From Flavobacterium branchiicola (lineage in GTDB: Bacteria > Bacteroidota > Bacteroidia > Flavobacteriales > Flavobacteriaceae): a stretch of DNA of 64,000 nt. The first letter of the stretch is position 1. Every line of letters starts with the position of its first letter. A model generated the notes under the pieces. It made no database searches. It had not been told where the DNA came from and was given only the letters and a program-made list of their open reading frames with translations. The translations under genes and the position numbers were made by a program. The stretch is from contig NZ_JAGYWA010000003.1 of NCBI RefSeq assembly GCF_018383905.1, forward strand, positions 398,931 to 462,930, in the 5' to 3' direction. Shown piece after piece: positions 1 through 8,615 of this stretch.

Positions 1-416
1 TCGAGGCTTTCTTTTTTAACGGTAGAAATAGCTCCGGTAACGTTACTTTTCTTTTGAGATCCATAACCAATAATAACAACTTCATTTAATTTATTGGTTT
101 CTTCCTGCAGCATCACATTCAATTCTGCACGGTTATTTACTTCTTCGCTTTTTCCTATAAATCCCATATAAGAGAAAACGATTACCGGATTTACTAAAGT
201 TGAGGAATATACTAAAGTGTAATTTCCGTCGATATCCGTTGCGGCATTGTACTTAGAATCTTTGATAGAAATACTCACGCCTGGCAACGTATTATTTTTA
301 TCATCTGTAACTTTCCCTGAAATGGTCTTTTGTGCTTGCGCGAAAGTCAGACTTGGCAGCCACAGACATAACAGTAAAGGAATAAAATTAAGCTTCCTAC
401 TTAGTTTTTTTTTCAT
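1..416 (-). CDS. SusC/RagA-type TonB-dependent receptor, N-terminal part (3' end outside window)
   Basis: Reading the minus strand from the ATG at 416 gives about 138 codons that run off the left edge. The product begins with a signal peptide ending near SLTFAQAQ. A carboxypeptidase-regulatory-like (CarboxypepD_reg) domain follows, with the typical stretches ISGKVTDDKNN, LPGVSI and DGNYTL. The fragment ends at the start of the TonB box/plug region (NEVVIIGYGSQKKSNVTGA). This order is diagnostic of SusC/RagA outer-membrane importers, which work with a SusD lipoprotein that is not visible here. The substrate cannot be judged. It is a separate gene from the complete SusC at 52-55 kb. Confidence 0.9.
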   Translation of the reverse strand, partial: MKKKLSRKLNFIPLLLCLWLPSLTFAQAQKTISGKVTDDKNNTLPGVSISIKDSKYNAATDIDGNYTLVYSSTLVNPVIVFSYMGFIGKSEEVNNRAELNVMLQEETNKLNEVVIIGYGSQKKSNVTGAISTVKKESL

Positions 417-480
417 TTTGGTCCTGGTTTTTGTTAATAATTTTTTTTTAGTTTTTTAGGTATTATAATTTCATGCGGGT

Positions 481-525
481 GCATTTTGCCTGGTAATGTG
501 TACAATACATTACCGGACAAAATGC
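481..525. repeat. Strong inverted repeat between the ALDH gene and the SusC-like gene
   Basis: GCATTTTG...GGTAATGT pairs with ACATTACC...CAAAATGC, a stem of nearly 20 bp around a loop of a few bases. Neither side has a long T run, so a classical intrinsic terminator is not clear. It lies 50 bp after the stop of the dehydrogenase gene and 65 bp before the SusC start, both on the minus strand. It could be a transcript-end or processing hairpin, or a leader structure of the SusC mRNA. Confidence 0.5.
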
Positions 526-575
526 GGTATTCTCCTTGGGATGACTTTTATACTAAGCTTTAGTTCTGATCCGGC

Positions 576-2129
576 TTATAAGTCAAATTTTATTCCTTGT
601 GCTAAAGGCAAACTAGTGGTATAATTGATGGTATTCGTTTGTCTTCTCATGTACACTTTCCAGGCGTCAGATCCTGATTCTCTTCCGCCTCCGGTTTCTT
701 TTTCTCCACCAAAAGCGCCACCAATTTCGGCACCAGATGTTCCGATATTGACATTGGCAATACCACAATCTGATCCTGAAACCGATAAGAATAATTCGGC
801 TTCTCTTAGATTATTGGTCATAATTGCAGAAGATAAACCTTGTGCAACACCGTTTTGGATTGCGATGGCATCTGCAACGGTTCCCGAGTATTTAAGTAAG
901 TACAATACTGGGGCAAAAGTTTCGTGTTGTACAATTTGAAATGAATTATCTGCTTCAGCGATCGCAGGTTTTACATAACAGCCACTTTCGTAACCTTCAC
1001 CAGAAAGTGTTCCGCCTTCTACAAGAAGTTTTCCACCTTCTGCTACTACTTTTTCTAAAGCTTGTTGGTACATTTCAACGGCATGTTTGTCAATTAACGG
1101 ACCTACATGGTTTTTCTCGTCTAATGGATTCCCGATGCGTAATTGCTGGTAAGCCGAAACAATAGCATCTTTTACTTTGTCATAAATATTTTCGTGAATG
1201 ATTAAACGACGTGTTGAGGTACATCTTTGTCCTGCTGTTCCTACGGCTCCAAAAACGGCACCGATAACGGTCATCTTAATATCGGCATCCGGAGTAACAA
1301 TAATAGCGTTGTTTCCTCCTAATTCTAATAATGATTTTCCTAAACGTCCTGCAACTACCTGCGCAACGATTTTACCCATACGGGTTGAACCTGTAGCCGA
1401 AATTAAAGGTACACGGGTATCTTTCGTTAGTAATTCTCCTATTTTATAATCGCCATTGATTAAGCAGGAAATACCTTCTGGAAGGTTATTTTCCTTGATA
1501 ACCTCAGCAATAATGTTTTGACAGGCTACAGCGCACAATGGTGTTTTTTCAGAAGGTTTCCAAACGCAAACGTCTCCGCAAATCCACGCTAAGGCTGTAT
1601 TCCAAGCCCAAACTGCTACCGGAAAATTAAATGCCGAAATAATCCCGACAACTCCTAAAGCATGATATTGCTCGTACATTCTGTGTCCTGGACGTTCCGA
1701 ATGCATCGTTAATCCGTGTAACTGACGTGAAAGTCCTACTGCAAAGTCACAGATATCGATCATTTCCTGAACCTCTCCGTAACCTTCCTGCAAAGATTTA
1801 CCCATTTCATACGAAACCAGTTTTCCTAAGGCTTCTTTATTTTTACGTAATTTTTCTCCAAACTGACGTACGATTTCTCCACGCTGAGGTGCAGGCATCA
1901 ATCTGAATTCTTTGAAAGCTGCGGTCGCCGATTCCATTACTTTTTCGTAATCTGCCGCAGTTGATGTTTTAATTTTTCCGATTAATTGTCCGTCTACCGG
2001 AGAATAACTTTCCAGGATTTCTCCGTTTGAAAAATGATTTACTCCTGTTGAAGTTCCGTTGTTAATCTCTTTTATGCCTAATTGGTCAAAAACTTCTTTT
2101 ATTCCAAATTGTAATCCTGTTTCTGTCAT
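576..2129 (-). CDS. amaB: ALDH7-family aldehyde dehydrogenase, probable 2-aminoadipate-6-semialdehyde dehydrogenase
   Basis: NAD(P)-dependent oxidation of an aldehyde to an acid, most likely 2-aminoadipate semialdehyde to 2-aminoadipate in lysine breakdown. From the ATG at 2129 the protein has 517 residues, the usual ALDH7 length. Visible features are the NFPVAVWAWN stretch, the KPSEKTP cofactor site, catalytic Glu near 269 (LELGG) and catalytic Cys near 303 (GQRCTSTRR). The frame is open for 33 more codons upstream, to an ATG at 2228, but that extension runs through a dispersed repeat and has no family similarity, so 2129 is preferred. It lies downstream of the DUF1338 gene in the same direction, which supports a lysine role. 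The gene symbol is by analogy with Pseudomonas; the substrate is inferred. Confidence 0.85.
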   Translation of the reverse strand: MTETGLQFGIKEVFDQLGIKEINNGTSTGVNHFSNGEILESYSPVDGQLIGKIKTSTAADYEKVMESATAAFKEFRLMPAPQRGEIVRQFGEKLRKNKEALGKLVSYEMGKSLQEGYGEVQEMIDICDFAVGLSRQLHGLTMHSERPGHRMYEQYHALGVVGIISAFNFPVAVWAWNTALAWICGDVCVWKPSEKTPLCAVACQNIIAEVIKENNLPEGISCLINGDYKIGELLTKDTRVPLISATGSTRMGKIVAQVVAGRLGKSLLELGGNNAIIVTPDADIKMTVIGAVFGAVGTAGQRCTSTRRLIIHENIYDKVKDAIVSAYQQLRIGNPLDEKNHVGPLIDKHAVEMYQQALEKVVAEGGKLLVEGGTLSGEGYESGCYVKPAIAEADNSFQIVQHETFAPVLYLLKYSGTVADAIAIQNGVAQGLSSAIMTNNLREAELFLSVSGSDCGIANVNIGTSGAEIGGAFGGEKETGGGRESGSDAWKVYMRRQTNTINYTTSLPLAQGIKFDL

Positions 2130-2142
2130 TCCGACTTTATTA

Positions 2143-2334
2143 ATGGGTTGGTTGTAATTTTGCAAAATTTTATTAAACACATAGAGACATAGATATGTAT
2201 CGCGAACAAAAGGCGTTTCACTTAGCATTAATGCACATAGCTATGTGTTAAGAAATGTGTTTCTTTTTTATTGCCTTTCTCAAAGCAAAAAAAACTATGT
2301 TTCTATGTGTTAAAATTAATTGCGTCCAAAAATT
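2143..2334. repeat. Dispersed inverted-repeat element, copy A
   Basis: The inner ends are TTAAACACATAG at 2173 and CTATGTGTTAAAA ending at 2315, imperfect inverted repeats of about 20 bp. Inside are the motif GGCGTTTCACTT, a perfect 14-bp palindrome CACATAGCTATGTG (2234-2247) and a degenerate GAAACTAGTTTC-like palindrome. Outer arms (TTGGTTGTAATTTT on the left, AATTGCGTCCAAAAA on the right) also pair imperfectly. The element fills the gap between the DUF1338 and ALDH genes of one operon. A 7-bp AT-rich direct repeat, TTTATTA, flanks it at 2136 and 2335 and may be chance. Confidence 0.8.
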
Positions 2335-2338
2335 TTTA

Positions 2339-3154
2339 TTATTTAGTTTCCTGCAACTTAACGTCTGTACTTTCGAAGATTTTATCTGCTGATGAAGCGA
2401 CAAATCCCTGATACAATTCTCCGTTCGCCATTGGGTAACGAAGTGCAAACTCATAATAACAAGACGGAATTTCTACCGCTCCTTCTTCAAAATTTACCAG
2501 ATACAAATCGGCCAATGTGCTTGATTGCTCCAGTAATTGCTCTGGTGTTCCTTTAATTTTTCCTCCTGATGCATTCAGTTTCCATCCGCTTTCTTCTAAG
2601 AAATTGTTTAATTCTTCTAAAGTTTTAAACTCTTTTAAAGCATTAGTATTGATTGTAAAGTGATTGGCTCTGAAACCGTACACATACATCCAAGCCGCAT
2701 ATTCAGACTCTTCTAATAAAGTTTTGTAGATTGCCTGAGAATTTCCATTCCAAACTGATCCGCTTAAAACCAATTCCGGATCATTAAAAACCTTCTGATT
2801 GCAATTGTCTAGTATATTTTGTACTGTTTCCTGTAATTCTGCAGAACATTTTTCTAATTCTAATTCTGAAATAAAAATCCTTGGAGCATCTTTATCTGTA
2901 GTATGCTCGTAGTGTTTAGCATATAATTTTTTACTTTCAAAATTATATTCCCCTCTTGCTTCATATCCAACTTCAAGGAAAGGTTTTTCTAAAACTTCAA
3001 TATTAACACGCTTATCATTGAAAGTACGAATGGCAATATGATCATTGAAAATTTCCTCGCCTCTGTTTTCTAGCAATTCATGTATTTTTTTTGCAGATGG
3101 GGTAATATCAGCATATTGCTCCCATAGTTTTGTAAGTAATTGATCTTTATTCAT
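2339..3154 (-). CDS. hglS: DUF1338 protein, probable 2-oxoadipate dioxygenase/decarboxylase (HglS-like)
   Basis: DUF1338 enzymes such as Pseudomonas putida HglS are Fe(II)-dependent and convert 2-oxoadipate to 2-hydroxyglutarate with loss of CO2, a late step of lysine catabolism. The 271-residue product has the signature DHIAIRTF at about residues 38-45, including the metal-binding His. A second metal-ligand region is in FRANHFTIN, and a C-terminal segment contains EIPSCYYEFALRYP. It is the short form of the family; HglS itself is longer. It is the first gene of a minus-strand operon with the ALDH7 gene and is divergent from an Lrp regulator. No signal peptide, so cytoplasmic. The family is clear; the exact substrate rests on context. 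Confidence 0.85.
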   Translation of the reverse strand: MNKDQLLTKLWEQYADITPSAKKIHELLENRGEEIFNDHIAIRTFNDKRVNIEVLEKPFLEVGYEARGEYNFESKKLYAKHYEHTTDKDAPRIFISELELEKCSAELQETVQNILDNCNQKVFNDPELVLSGSVWNGNSQAIYKTLLEESEYAAWMYVYGFRANHFTINTNALKEFKTLEELNNFLEESGWKLNASGGKIKGTPEQLLEQSSTLADLYLVNFEEGAVEIPSCYYEFALRYPMANGELYQGFVASSADKIFESTDVKLQETK

Positions 3155-3185
3155 CTTGGTTATATAAAATAGTGTGATTATGACA

Positions 3186-3218
3186 CAAATCTATATATTA
3201 AACTGTTATTATAACAGT
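3186..3218 (-). promoter_or_regulatory. Candidate promoter and operator of the lysine-degradation genes
   Basis: On the minus strand a TAnnTTTG Bacteroidota -7 motif is present (plus-strand CAAATCTA, 3186-3193), 32 bp before the DUF1338 start. Just upstream lies the perfect odd-length palindrome ACTGTTATTATAACAGT (3202-3218). Its position next to the promoter, opposite an Lrp-type gene, suggests a regulator-binding site. No clear -33 element was found. Confidence 0.45.
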
Positions 3219-3246
3219 ATACAAGTACGATTATTTACAATTAGAC

Positions 3247-3274
3247 ATATCTTAAGATATATTTTGTATTTTTG
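3247..3274 (+). promoter_or_regulatory. Candidate promoter and operator of the Lrp-type gene
   Basis: A perfect 14-bp palindrome, ATATCTTAAGATAT (3247-3260), precedes a TAnnTTTG motif (TATTTTTG, 3267-3274) about 68 bp before the Lrp/AsnC start. The palindrome would overlap the upstream promoter region, as expected for autoregulation. Inferred from motif and position only. Confidence 0.45.
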
Positions 3275-3341
3275 ACACTTTGAAATGGAGTTTTAACAAA
3301 AGAATTGTCAAAATAATAGAATATATAAACCAACTACAACG

Positions 3342-3812
3342 ATGGCGTACGGTAAGAAGAATGAAAATACTGACTATTTAGATAGAGAAATCATCCAGAA
3401 ACTGAGTGAGAATGCGAGAATTCCATTTTCTGATCTGGCTAAGGAATTAAACATATCCAATTCGTTAGTGCACTTAAGAGTTAAGAAATTACAGGAAGCG
3501 GGAGTTATAACCGGTTTTTCTGTAAAATTACAAGCCAAAGAACTTGGCTTTGAAACGATTACTTATACCGGAATCGTGACTAAAGAAGCGCGATATTCCT
3601 ATTCGATTGCCGAAAAACTAAAAGAAATTCCGGAAGTAATCGAATGTCACTGGGTTTCGGGAAAATATGCTTTGTTTATTAAAATTGTAGCACAGAATAA
3701 TGAAGAGCTTCGCAAAATTTTATACGAGCAGGTTCATCAGATTGAAGGGGTCGGAAGTACGGATTCTTTCTTTTCTTTCGGGGCTGCTTTTGAGAAGAAT
3801 TTGCCGGTTTAA
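3342..3812 (+). CDS. Lrp/AsnC family transcriptional regulator
   Basis: A 156-residue protein with an N-terminal winged helix-turn-helix: DREIIQKLSENARIPFSDLA, then ISNSLVHLRVKKLQEAGVI at about residues 12-57. A C-terminal RAM/AsnC ligand-binding domain follows, with HWVSGKYALFIKIV and a Gly-rich loop near VGSTDSFFSF. Lrp/AsnC proteins form octamers that sense amino acids. Being divergent from the lysine-catabolic pair with a 187-bp shared promoter region, it most likely controls that operon in response to lysine or an intermediate (inference). It is followed by its own terminator hairpin. Confidence 0.9.
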   Translation: MAYGKKNENTDYLDREIIQKLSENARIPFSDLAKELNISNSLVHLRVKKLQEAGVITGFSVKLQAKELGFETITYTGIVTKEARYSYSIAEKLKEIPEVIECHWVSGKYALFIKIVAQNNEELRKILYEQVHQIEGVGSTDSFFSFGAAFEKNLPV

Positions 3813-3850
3813 TATTTCTGTAATTACTGGAAAATTCCAAAATTATAGAT

Positions 3851-3896
3851 AAAAAAAATGTGCAAATATCCCTGAGGCTTTGCACATTTTAATTTT
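3851..3896 (+). terminator. Intrinsic terminator after the Lrp-type gene
   Basis: AAATGTGCAAA pairs with TTTGCACATTT around a loop of about 13 bases, followed by TTTTAATTTT. It lies about 40 bp after the stop. Confidence 0.75.
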
Positions 3897-3964
3897 GAAA
3901 ATAGATCTTTAATTTCTGAACATTCTCGTAAAATGTTCTTATGAAATATTCTTATGATTGCGTC

Positions 3965-4080
3965 CTCCTAGCGTCCCCATAGTTGAAACTATGGGCTATG
4001 TTGAAAAACTATATCTCACGTTTTAGAATCTGCTATTGAATCCTCGCAATATGAACATGCGAATGGTTTCAACCATTGAG
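3965..4080. repeat. REP-like palindromes between Lrp gene and asparaginase gene
   Basis: The gap of about 290 bp between these genes holds no coding sequence. It contains CCCATAGTTGAAACTATGGG (3976-3995), a 10-bp perfect stem followed by GCTATGTT, and a second stem AATGGTTTCAACCATT (4062-4077). The same loop (GTTGAAAC or its complement) with different stem bases occurs near 36.2 kb and 38.1 kb. This pattern is typical of REP-type dispersed palindromes. Confidence 0.65.
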
Positions 4081-4103
4081 ACATTTCTTCCCTATTTTAT
4101 TAA

Positions 4104-5153
4104 TTAATATTCGAAAAAATATTCCTGCAGTTTTTTACTGTCACTGGTTTGCGTTAACCCAAGCATTAATAAAATTCTGGCTTTCTGCGGAATCAAATCG
4201 TCTGCTACTATTGTTCCTAATTTCTGATCATCGGTTTCATCCAGAAGCGTTACTCTTCCTGATGGAACTCTTGAAGCTCTGGCAACCACAACACCTTTTT
4301 TGATTGCATCTACGACTGCATCTGAGTTTATTTTATTAAGATTTCCGTTTCCTAAACCTCCTGTAATAATCCCTTTTACACCAGCCGCTACGTTGGCTTT
4401 GATTGCTGTTGCAGGTGCATCTGCATATAGTTCTACTACTGCTACTTCCGGTAATGAAGTCAAACCTGTAATATCAAAAGGGGTATTTTTGTTTGCTTTT
4501 CTGATTTCTTTGGTATATAACTCTACTTTTCCATCATAAATCTGACCAATTGGACCGTTGTTTGGCGCACTAAAAGCATTTAAATGTGTTGTATTTGTTT
4601 TTACTGCATCACGGCCTGTAAAAATATATTCATTGAATATCAATAAAACACCTCTGTTTGCCGCTTGTTTAGAAGATGCCAAAGTTACGGCATCGAGCAG
4701 GTTTTTTGGTCCATCGGCGCTAAGTGCAGTTGCAGGACGCATAGATCCTGTAATAACTACTGGTTTATCATAACGAACGGTTAACGACAAAAAATAGGCA
4801 GTTTCTTCCTGAGTATCTGTACCGTGTGTGATCACAATACCATCTGCTTCATTGTTTTTGTAGATTTCATTGATTCTTTTATTCAATTTAATCCAAATAT
4901 CAATGCTCATATCCTGACTTCCAACATTGGAGATTTGCTCTCCTGAGATATCTGCCACTTTTTCGATTCCGGGAACAGCATCAATTAAATCCTTAATTGG
5001 TAATTCTCCTGACTTATAAGCAGAGCGATCTGCCGAAGCTCCTTTTCCGGCAATTGTTCCTCCGGTTGCCAATACTTTGATTCTAGGCAATTTTTGTGCA
5101 TAAATACCCGTGCTTAATGCTATCGATAAAACTAGTGTAATTAATATTTTCAT
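4104..5153 (-). CDS. ansB: Type II L-asparaginase, exported
   Basis: Hydrolyses L-asparagine to aspartate and ammonia. The 349-residue protein has a signal peptide (residues 1-19, ending IYAQ), so it is periplasmic. All catalytic positions of the family are present: Thr33 in ATGGTIAG, Tyr46, Thr112-Asp113 in HGTDTQEE, and Lys in SSKQAANRG. It closely matches E. coli AnsB through NIGSQDM/NVGSQDM and DGPKNLLDAV. It is the last gene of an operon with aspartate decarboxylase and the aspartate:alanine antiporter, 24 bp after the decarboxylase stop. It would supply aspartate for import in exchange for alanine. Confidence 0.93.
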   Translation of the reverse strand: MKILITLVLSIALSTGIYAQKLPRIKVLATGGTIAGKGASADRSAYKSGELPIKDLIDAVPGIEKVADISGEQISNVGSQDMSIDIWIKLNKRINEIYKNNEADGIVITHGTDTQEETAYFLSLTVRYDKPVVITGSMRPATALSADGPKNLLDAVTLASSKQAANRGVLLIFNEYIFTGRDAVKTNTTHLNAFSAPNNGPIGQIYDGKVELYTKEIRKANKNTPFDITGLTSLPEVAVVELYADAPATAIKANVAAGVKGIITGGLGNGNLNKINSDAVVDAIKKGVVVARASRVPSGRVTLLDETDDQKLGTIVADDLIPQKARILLMLGLTQTSDSKKLQEYFFEY

Positions 5154-5177
5154 AATTCAATTATTTTATTTTAGTTT

Positions 5178-6827
5178 TTATTTTTCTAATCCGTTTTGCC
5201 AGCTTGTAACGTATTCCAATAGAACTTTACGAACATTTTTTCCGAGTATTAAATAACTCTCTGTTGGAAGATTGGCTAATGAAACTCGTATACTCCATTC
5301 TGGCCCGGCAAAACCTCCACCGTTCAAAAGTACGATAGCTGTTTTTTCAGCAAGACGAAATAATATATCTACAGGCTCAAAATGAGTCTCAAGCCATTTT
5401 GCAAAATCTTCTCCGTGAAAATGTTTTGCGGCTACCATAACATCAATTTCTGAATAATATCCTGCGCGCAACGGGTCTTCAAGAATAGGTGTTTCCAATC
5501 CTTCCCATAATAATGCTAAACGTTTTTTAATAATCGATTGTGTCAGTGATTTGTAAACGTCTTGTGTATCTAATAAACAGAACGCAGAAAACAACATCAT
5601 CTGAAATTGTTGTGGCAAAGATAATCCGGCGGTATGATTTAAAGCTACCTGACGGCTATCGGCTACTAATCTGTCAATAAATTTGATTTTTTCAGGTTCC
5701 AGACTCAAAGAGGAATAACGTTCGTGCAGTTCTTTTTTATGCGCAGCACTTAGATTGGCAATTTTTTTGTCGAATATATTATCCTGATGTACTGCTATAG
5801 TTCCTAAGCGCCATCCTGTACAGCCAAAATATTTGGAGAAAGAATATACAGTAATGGTATTTTGCGGAATAACTGCCATTAATGATCTGAAGTTATTAAT
5901 AAACGTTCCGTAGACATCATCTGTAATAATCATTAATTCCGGATTGTGATTTTTTACAATATCAGCAATATAATTCAGCGTTTCTGTGCTCATTGCAGAA
6001 GATGGCGGATTACTTGGATTTACAATAAAAGCCACTTTTATCGCCGGATCTTTTAATTTATCTAATTCGGAGTTTGGATATTGCCAGGTATGGAATCCGT
6101 TTTCACCTGTTCCGCTTGCTTCCACGTATACGACATCAAACTTATAACGGTCTAATTCTGGAATTTCGATATAAGGTGTAAAGGTTGGCGTAAGCAAAGC
6201 AATTTTGTCTCCGCGTTCTGTAAGGTGATTTTGCATGAAGGAATCAAAAATATAACACATGGCTGCGGTACCTCCTTCTACGGCAAAAATGTCGTACTTG
6301 CCTTTATCATTACCAATGCCGCACATTTCCTGAGTGAGATAATCGTGTACAATAATTTCCATATGACTTAACATACGATCCGGAACAGGATAATTAAATC
6401 CTATTACCGCTTCTATCCATTCGCGAAGCCAGGCATCGCCATCAAAAGCGTGTTTGTCTACACCGTAATGGTATGTTTTCTCTAAGAGTGAAGCTCCGGG
6501 TGCCTCTTTATGTGTGCTTAAAAAAGCTTTAAAACGTTCTGCAACGCCACTTTTGTCCTGAACAATTCCTGCCATTATTCCTTGTTCTTCAAAGACATTT
6601 CGACATTCATCCAATGCAAATTGTCCGAATAAAAAGAAGGCTTCTCTTGGTACTGTTGCAATCCAGTTTGGATTTCCTCTTCCCGCGTTAAGCGTAATTG
6701 CTGTTGATTTCAAAGCACTTTCTTCTGCCAGATGAATTAATTCGTTTTTGATTTCAAACGGGCTAAGAGTCTCCAGTGTTTTTTCGACTTCTCGAGATGT
6801 TTTAATTTTAGAAATATCAATTGCCAT
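5178..6827 (-). CDS. asdA: Aspartate 4-decarboxylase (bifunctional aspartate aminotransferase/beta-decarboxylase)
   Basis: PLP enzyme of fold type I that converts L-aspartate to L-alanine and CO2. The 549-residue length matches the family and is longer than ordinary aminotransferases. The PLP lysine is Lys332 in SFSKYFGCTGWRLG; NPSNPPS (about 270-276) and DDVYG (about 303-307) are further cofactor-site motifs. It lies between the antiporter gene (36 bp gap) and the asparaginase gene (24 bp gap), all minus strand. Decarboxylation consumes a proton in the cytoplasm; coupled to electrogenic aspartate/alanine exchange it generates proton-motive force, as shown for Tetragenococcus. Confidence 0.93.
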   Translation of the reverse strand: MAIDISKIKTSREVEKTLETLSPFEIKNELIHLAEESALKSTAITLNAGRGNPNWIATVPREAFFLFGQFALDECRNVFEEQGIMAGIVQDKSGVAERFKAFLSTHKEAPGASLLEKTYHYGVDKHAFDGDAWLREWIEAVIGFNYPVPDRMLSHMEIIVHDYLTQEMCGIGNDKGKYDIFAVEGGTAAMCYIFDSFMQNHLTERGDKIALLTPTFTPYIEIPELDRYKFDVVYVEASGTGENGFHTWQYPNSELDKLKDPAIKVAFIVNPSNPPSSAMSTETLNYIADIVKNHNPELMIITDDVYGTFINNFRSLMAVIPQNTITVYSFSKYFGCTGWRLGTIAVHQDNIFDKKIANLSAAHKKELHERYSSLSLEPEKIKFIDRLVADSRQVALNHTAGLSLPQQFQMMLFSAFCLLDTQDVYKSLTQSIIKKRLALLWEGLETPILEDPLRAGYYSEIDVMVAAKHFHGEDFAKWLETHFEPVDILFRLAEKTAIVLLNGGGFAGPEWSIRVSLANLPTESYLILGKNVRKVLLEYVTSWQNGLEK

Positions 6828-6863
6828 AATATAGATTTTTAAAGATTTATAGAAATAATAGCA

Positions 6864-8564
6864 TTAACTCATTATAAGAATAATAATCACTCCCCAGATT
6901 ATTAGTAAAGTGTTCCCCACGGCATAGGTAACAGTGTAACCCAACGCCGGAGTTTTACTTTTAACAGCATCTTGCAATGCTCCTAAAGCTGCGGTAGTTG
7001 TACGTGCTCCTGCTGCACAACCTAATGTAATTATCGGATGAAATTTAAAAACGTACCTGCCCAGAAAAAGTGCCAGTATCATTGGTATTGTTGTAGCGAC
7101 AGCTCCGGCAATAAAAAGTCCCCAGCCCGCTTCCTGAAATCCAACAATAAAACTTGGTCCTGCGGTAATACCTACTACGGCAATAAATATATTTAAGCCT
7201 ACATTGTTCATGACCCATAAGGCAGGTTCCGGAATTCGTCCAAAAGTAGGATGTTGCCCTCTAAGCCAGCCAAAAACAAGTCCGGAAATCAAGGCTCCTC
7301 CGCTTGTACTTAAACTCAACGGAACTCCGCTTACGTGTATGGTAAGCGCACCAACCAATCCTCCCAAAACAATTCCTAAACCTACAAAAGCCATATCGGT
7401 ACTGTTGGTTGCTCTGTCCGGATAACCAATATGTGCAGCGGCAAAATCAACTTCTTTTTTAGTTCCGACAATTTCTACCATATCACCTTTATTTAGTGCT
7501 GTATTAGGTAAAATCGGCATATCAATTCCCGAACGTTTTAAGGTACGAACTACAACTCCGTGCATAAATTTTTCGCCTCTTAATTCTGCTAAAGTTTTGT
7601 TTACAACCTCTTTTTTAACGATCATGACGCTTAAAACTTCCACTGGAAAATTTAGTAGTTCTACATCCAGAACTTCTTTCTCGTTTACTGCTACGTAATT
7701 CATCATAAACTCACGGCGTCCACCCAAGGCAACAACATCATTTTCTTCAACAAGGGTATCTTGGGTTACGTCTATGATTTCTTTTCCTTTACGAACGCGT
7801 TGTATAAATAAATAACGTCCTTTATTTTTAAGCTGTTCCTCGATCTCTGCTACTGTTTTATTGCATGCAGTAGATTGTGCCGAAATTTGATAGGCATTGT
7901 AAATTACTCTGTCGTAAGCAGAAGCAAGACTCGGATCGTCACCAATAGAATCTCCTCCAAGCTGAATTTCGAGTTCTTTGGCTTTTTCAACCAAATTTCC
8001 TCCCAGTAATTTTGGACCAATAGAAGCTAACAACCAAGCCGACCCTGCTGTTCCAAAAATATAAGTCACGGCATAGGCTACCGGAATTTTATTGATTAAA
8101 GCGGCTTTCTGATCTGCGGGAATATTTAGCTGATTTATGGTATCTGAGGCGACACCAATTACGGCTGAAATGGTTTGAGATCCTGCGAGCATTCCGGCAG
8201 TCAATCCCATATCATATCCCATTAGTTTACCAATAAAGTAAGGGCATATCAGACATAATACACATACAATAGCAGCGAACAGCATTTGTGGAAGACCATC
8301 TTTTTTTAATCCGCCAAAAAATTGTGGACCAACGCTGTAACCAACAGCAAATAAAAACATTAAGAAAAAAACCGATTTTACATTGGGAGAAATAACAATA
8401 TCCCATTGTCCGACCAAAACTCCAACAAGCAGTACACTTGTGACGGTTCCGAGCGAGAAAGTTCCGATTTTAAATTTTCCTATAAAATAGCCAATCGACA
8501 ATGTAAGGAAAACAGCCAATTCCGGGTAATCTTTGAGTGTGTGTACAAACCAATCCATAGACAT
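6864..8564 (-). CDS. aspT: Aspartate:alanine antiporter (AspT, AAE family)
   Basis: Inner-membrane exchanger that imports aspartate and exports alanine. About ten membrane helices are split into two halves: an N-terminal set beginning [18 protein letters not shown] and a C-terminal set ending [20 protein letters not shown] large cytoplasmic region of two TrkA-C (RCK_C) domains lies between them, at about residues 205-380. The ATG at 8564 is chosen (567 residues); the frame is open to a TTG at 8591, but that tail has no merit. It is followed at close spacing by aspartate decarboxylase and asparaginase. The gap to the ABC permease gene upstream is only about 50 bp with no terminator, so read-through from the export operon is possible. 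Confidence 0.92.
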   Translation of the reverse strand: MSMDWFVHTLKDYPELAVFLTLSIGYFIGKFKIGTFSLGTVTSVLLVGVLVGQWDIVISPNVKSVFFLMFLFAVGYSVGPQFFGGLKKDGLPQMLFAAIVCVLCLICPYFIGKLMGYDMGLTAGMLAGSQTISAVIGVASDTINQLNIPADQKAALINKIPVAYAVTYIFGTAGSAWLLASIGPKLLGGNLVEKAKELEIQLGGDSIGDDPSLASAYDRVIYNAYQISAQSTACNKTVAEIEEQLKNKGRYLFIQRVRKGKEIIDVTQDTLVEENDVVALGGRREFMMNYVAVNEKEVLDVELLNFPVEVLSVMIVKKEVVNKTLAELRGEKFMHGVVVRTLKRSGIDMPILPNTALNKGDMVEIVGTKKEVDFAAAHIGYPDRATNSTDMAFVGLGIVLGGLVGALTIHVSGVPLSLSTSGGALISGLVFGWLRGQHPTFGRIPEPALWVMNNVGLNIFIAVVGITAGPSFIVGFQEAGWGLFIAGAVATTIPMILALFLGRYVFKFHPIITLGCAAGARTTTAALGALQDAVKSKTPALGYTVTYAVGNTLLIIWGVIIILIMS

Positions 8565-8615
8565 AAATTTATATAAAGTGAAGATAATCAAATTATTACA
8601 GAAAAATAAATGAAT

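Noticed and set aside
247..459. A plus-strand frame over the start of the SusC-like gene
   Set aside because: It is antisense to a clearly coding signal peptide and CarboxypepD_reg domain.
2130..2228. N-terminal extension of the ALDH7 protein by 33 residues
   Set aside because: The extension is encoded by repeat copy A and has no similarity to the family, whose N-terminus fits the ATG at 2129.
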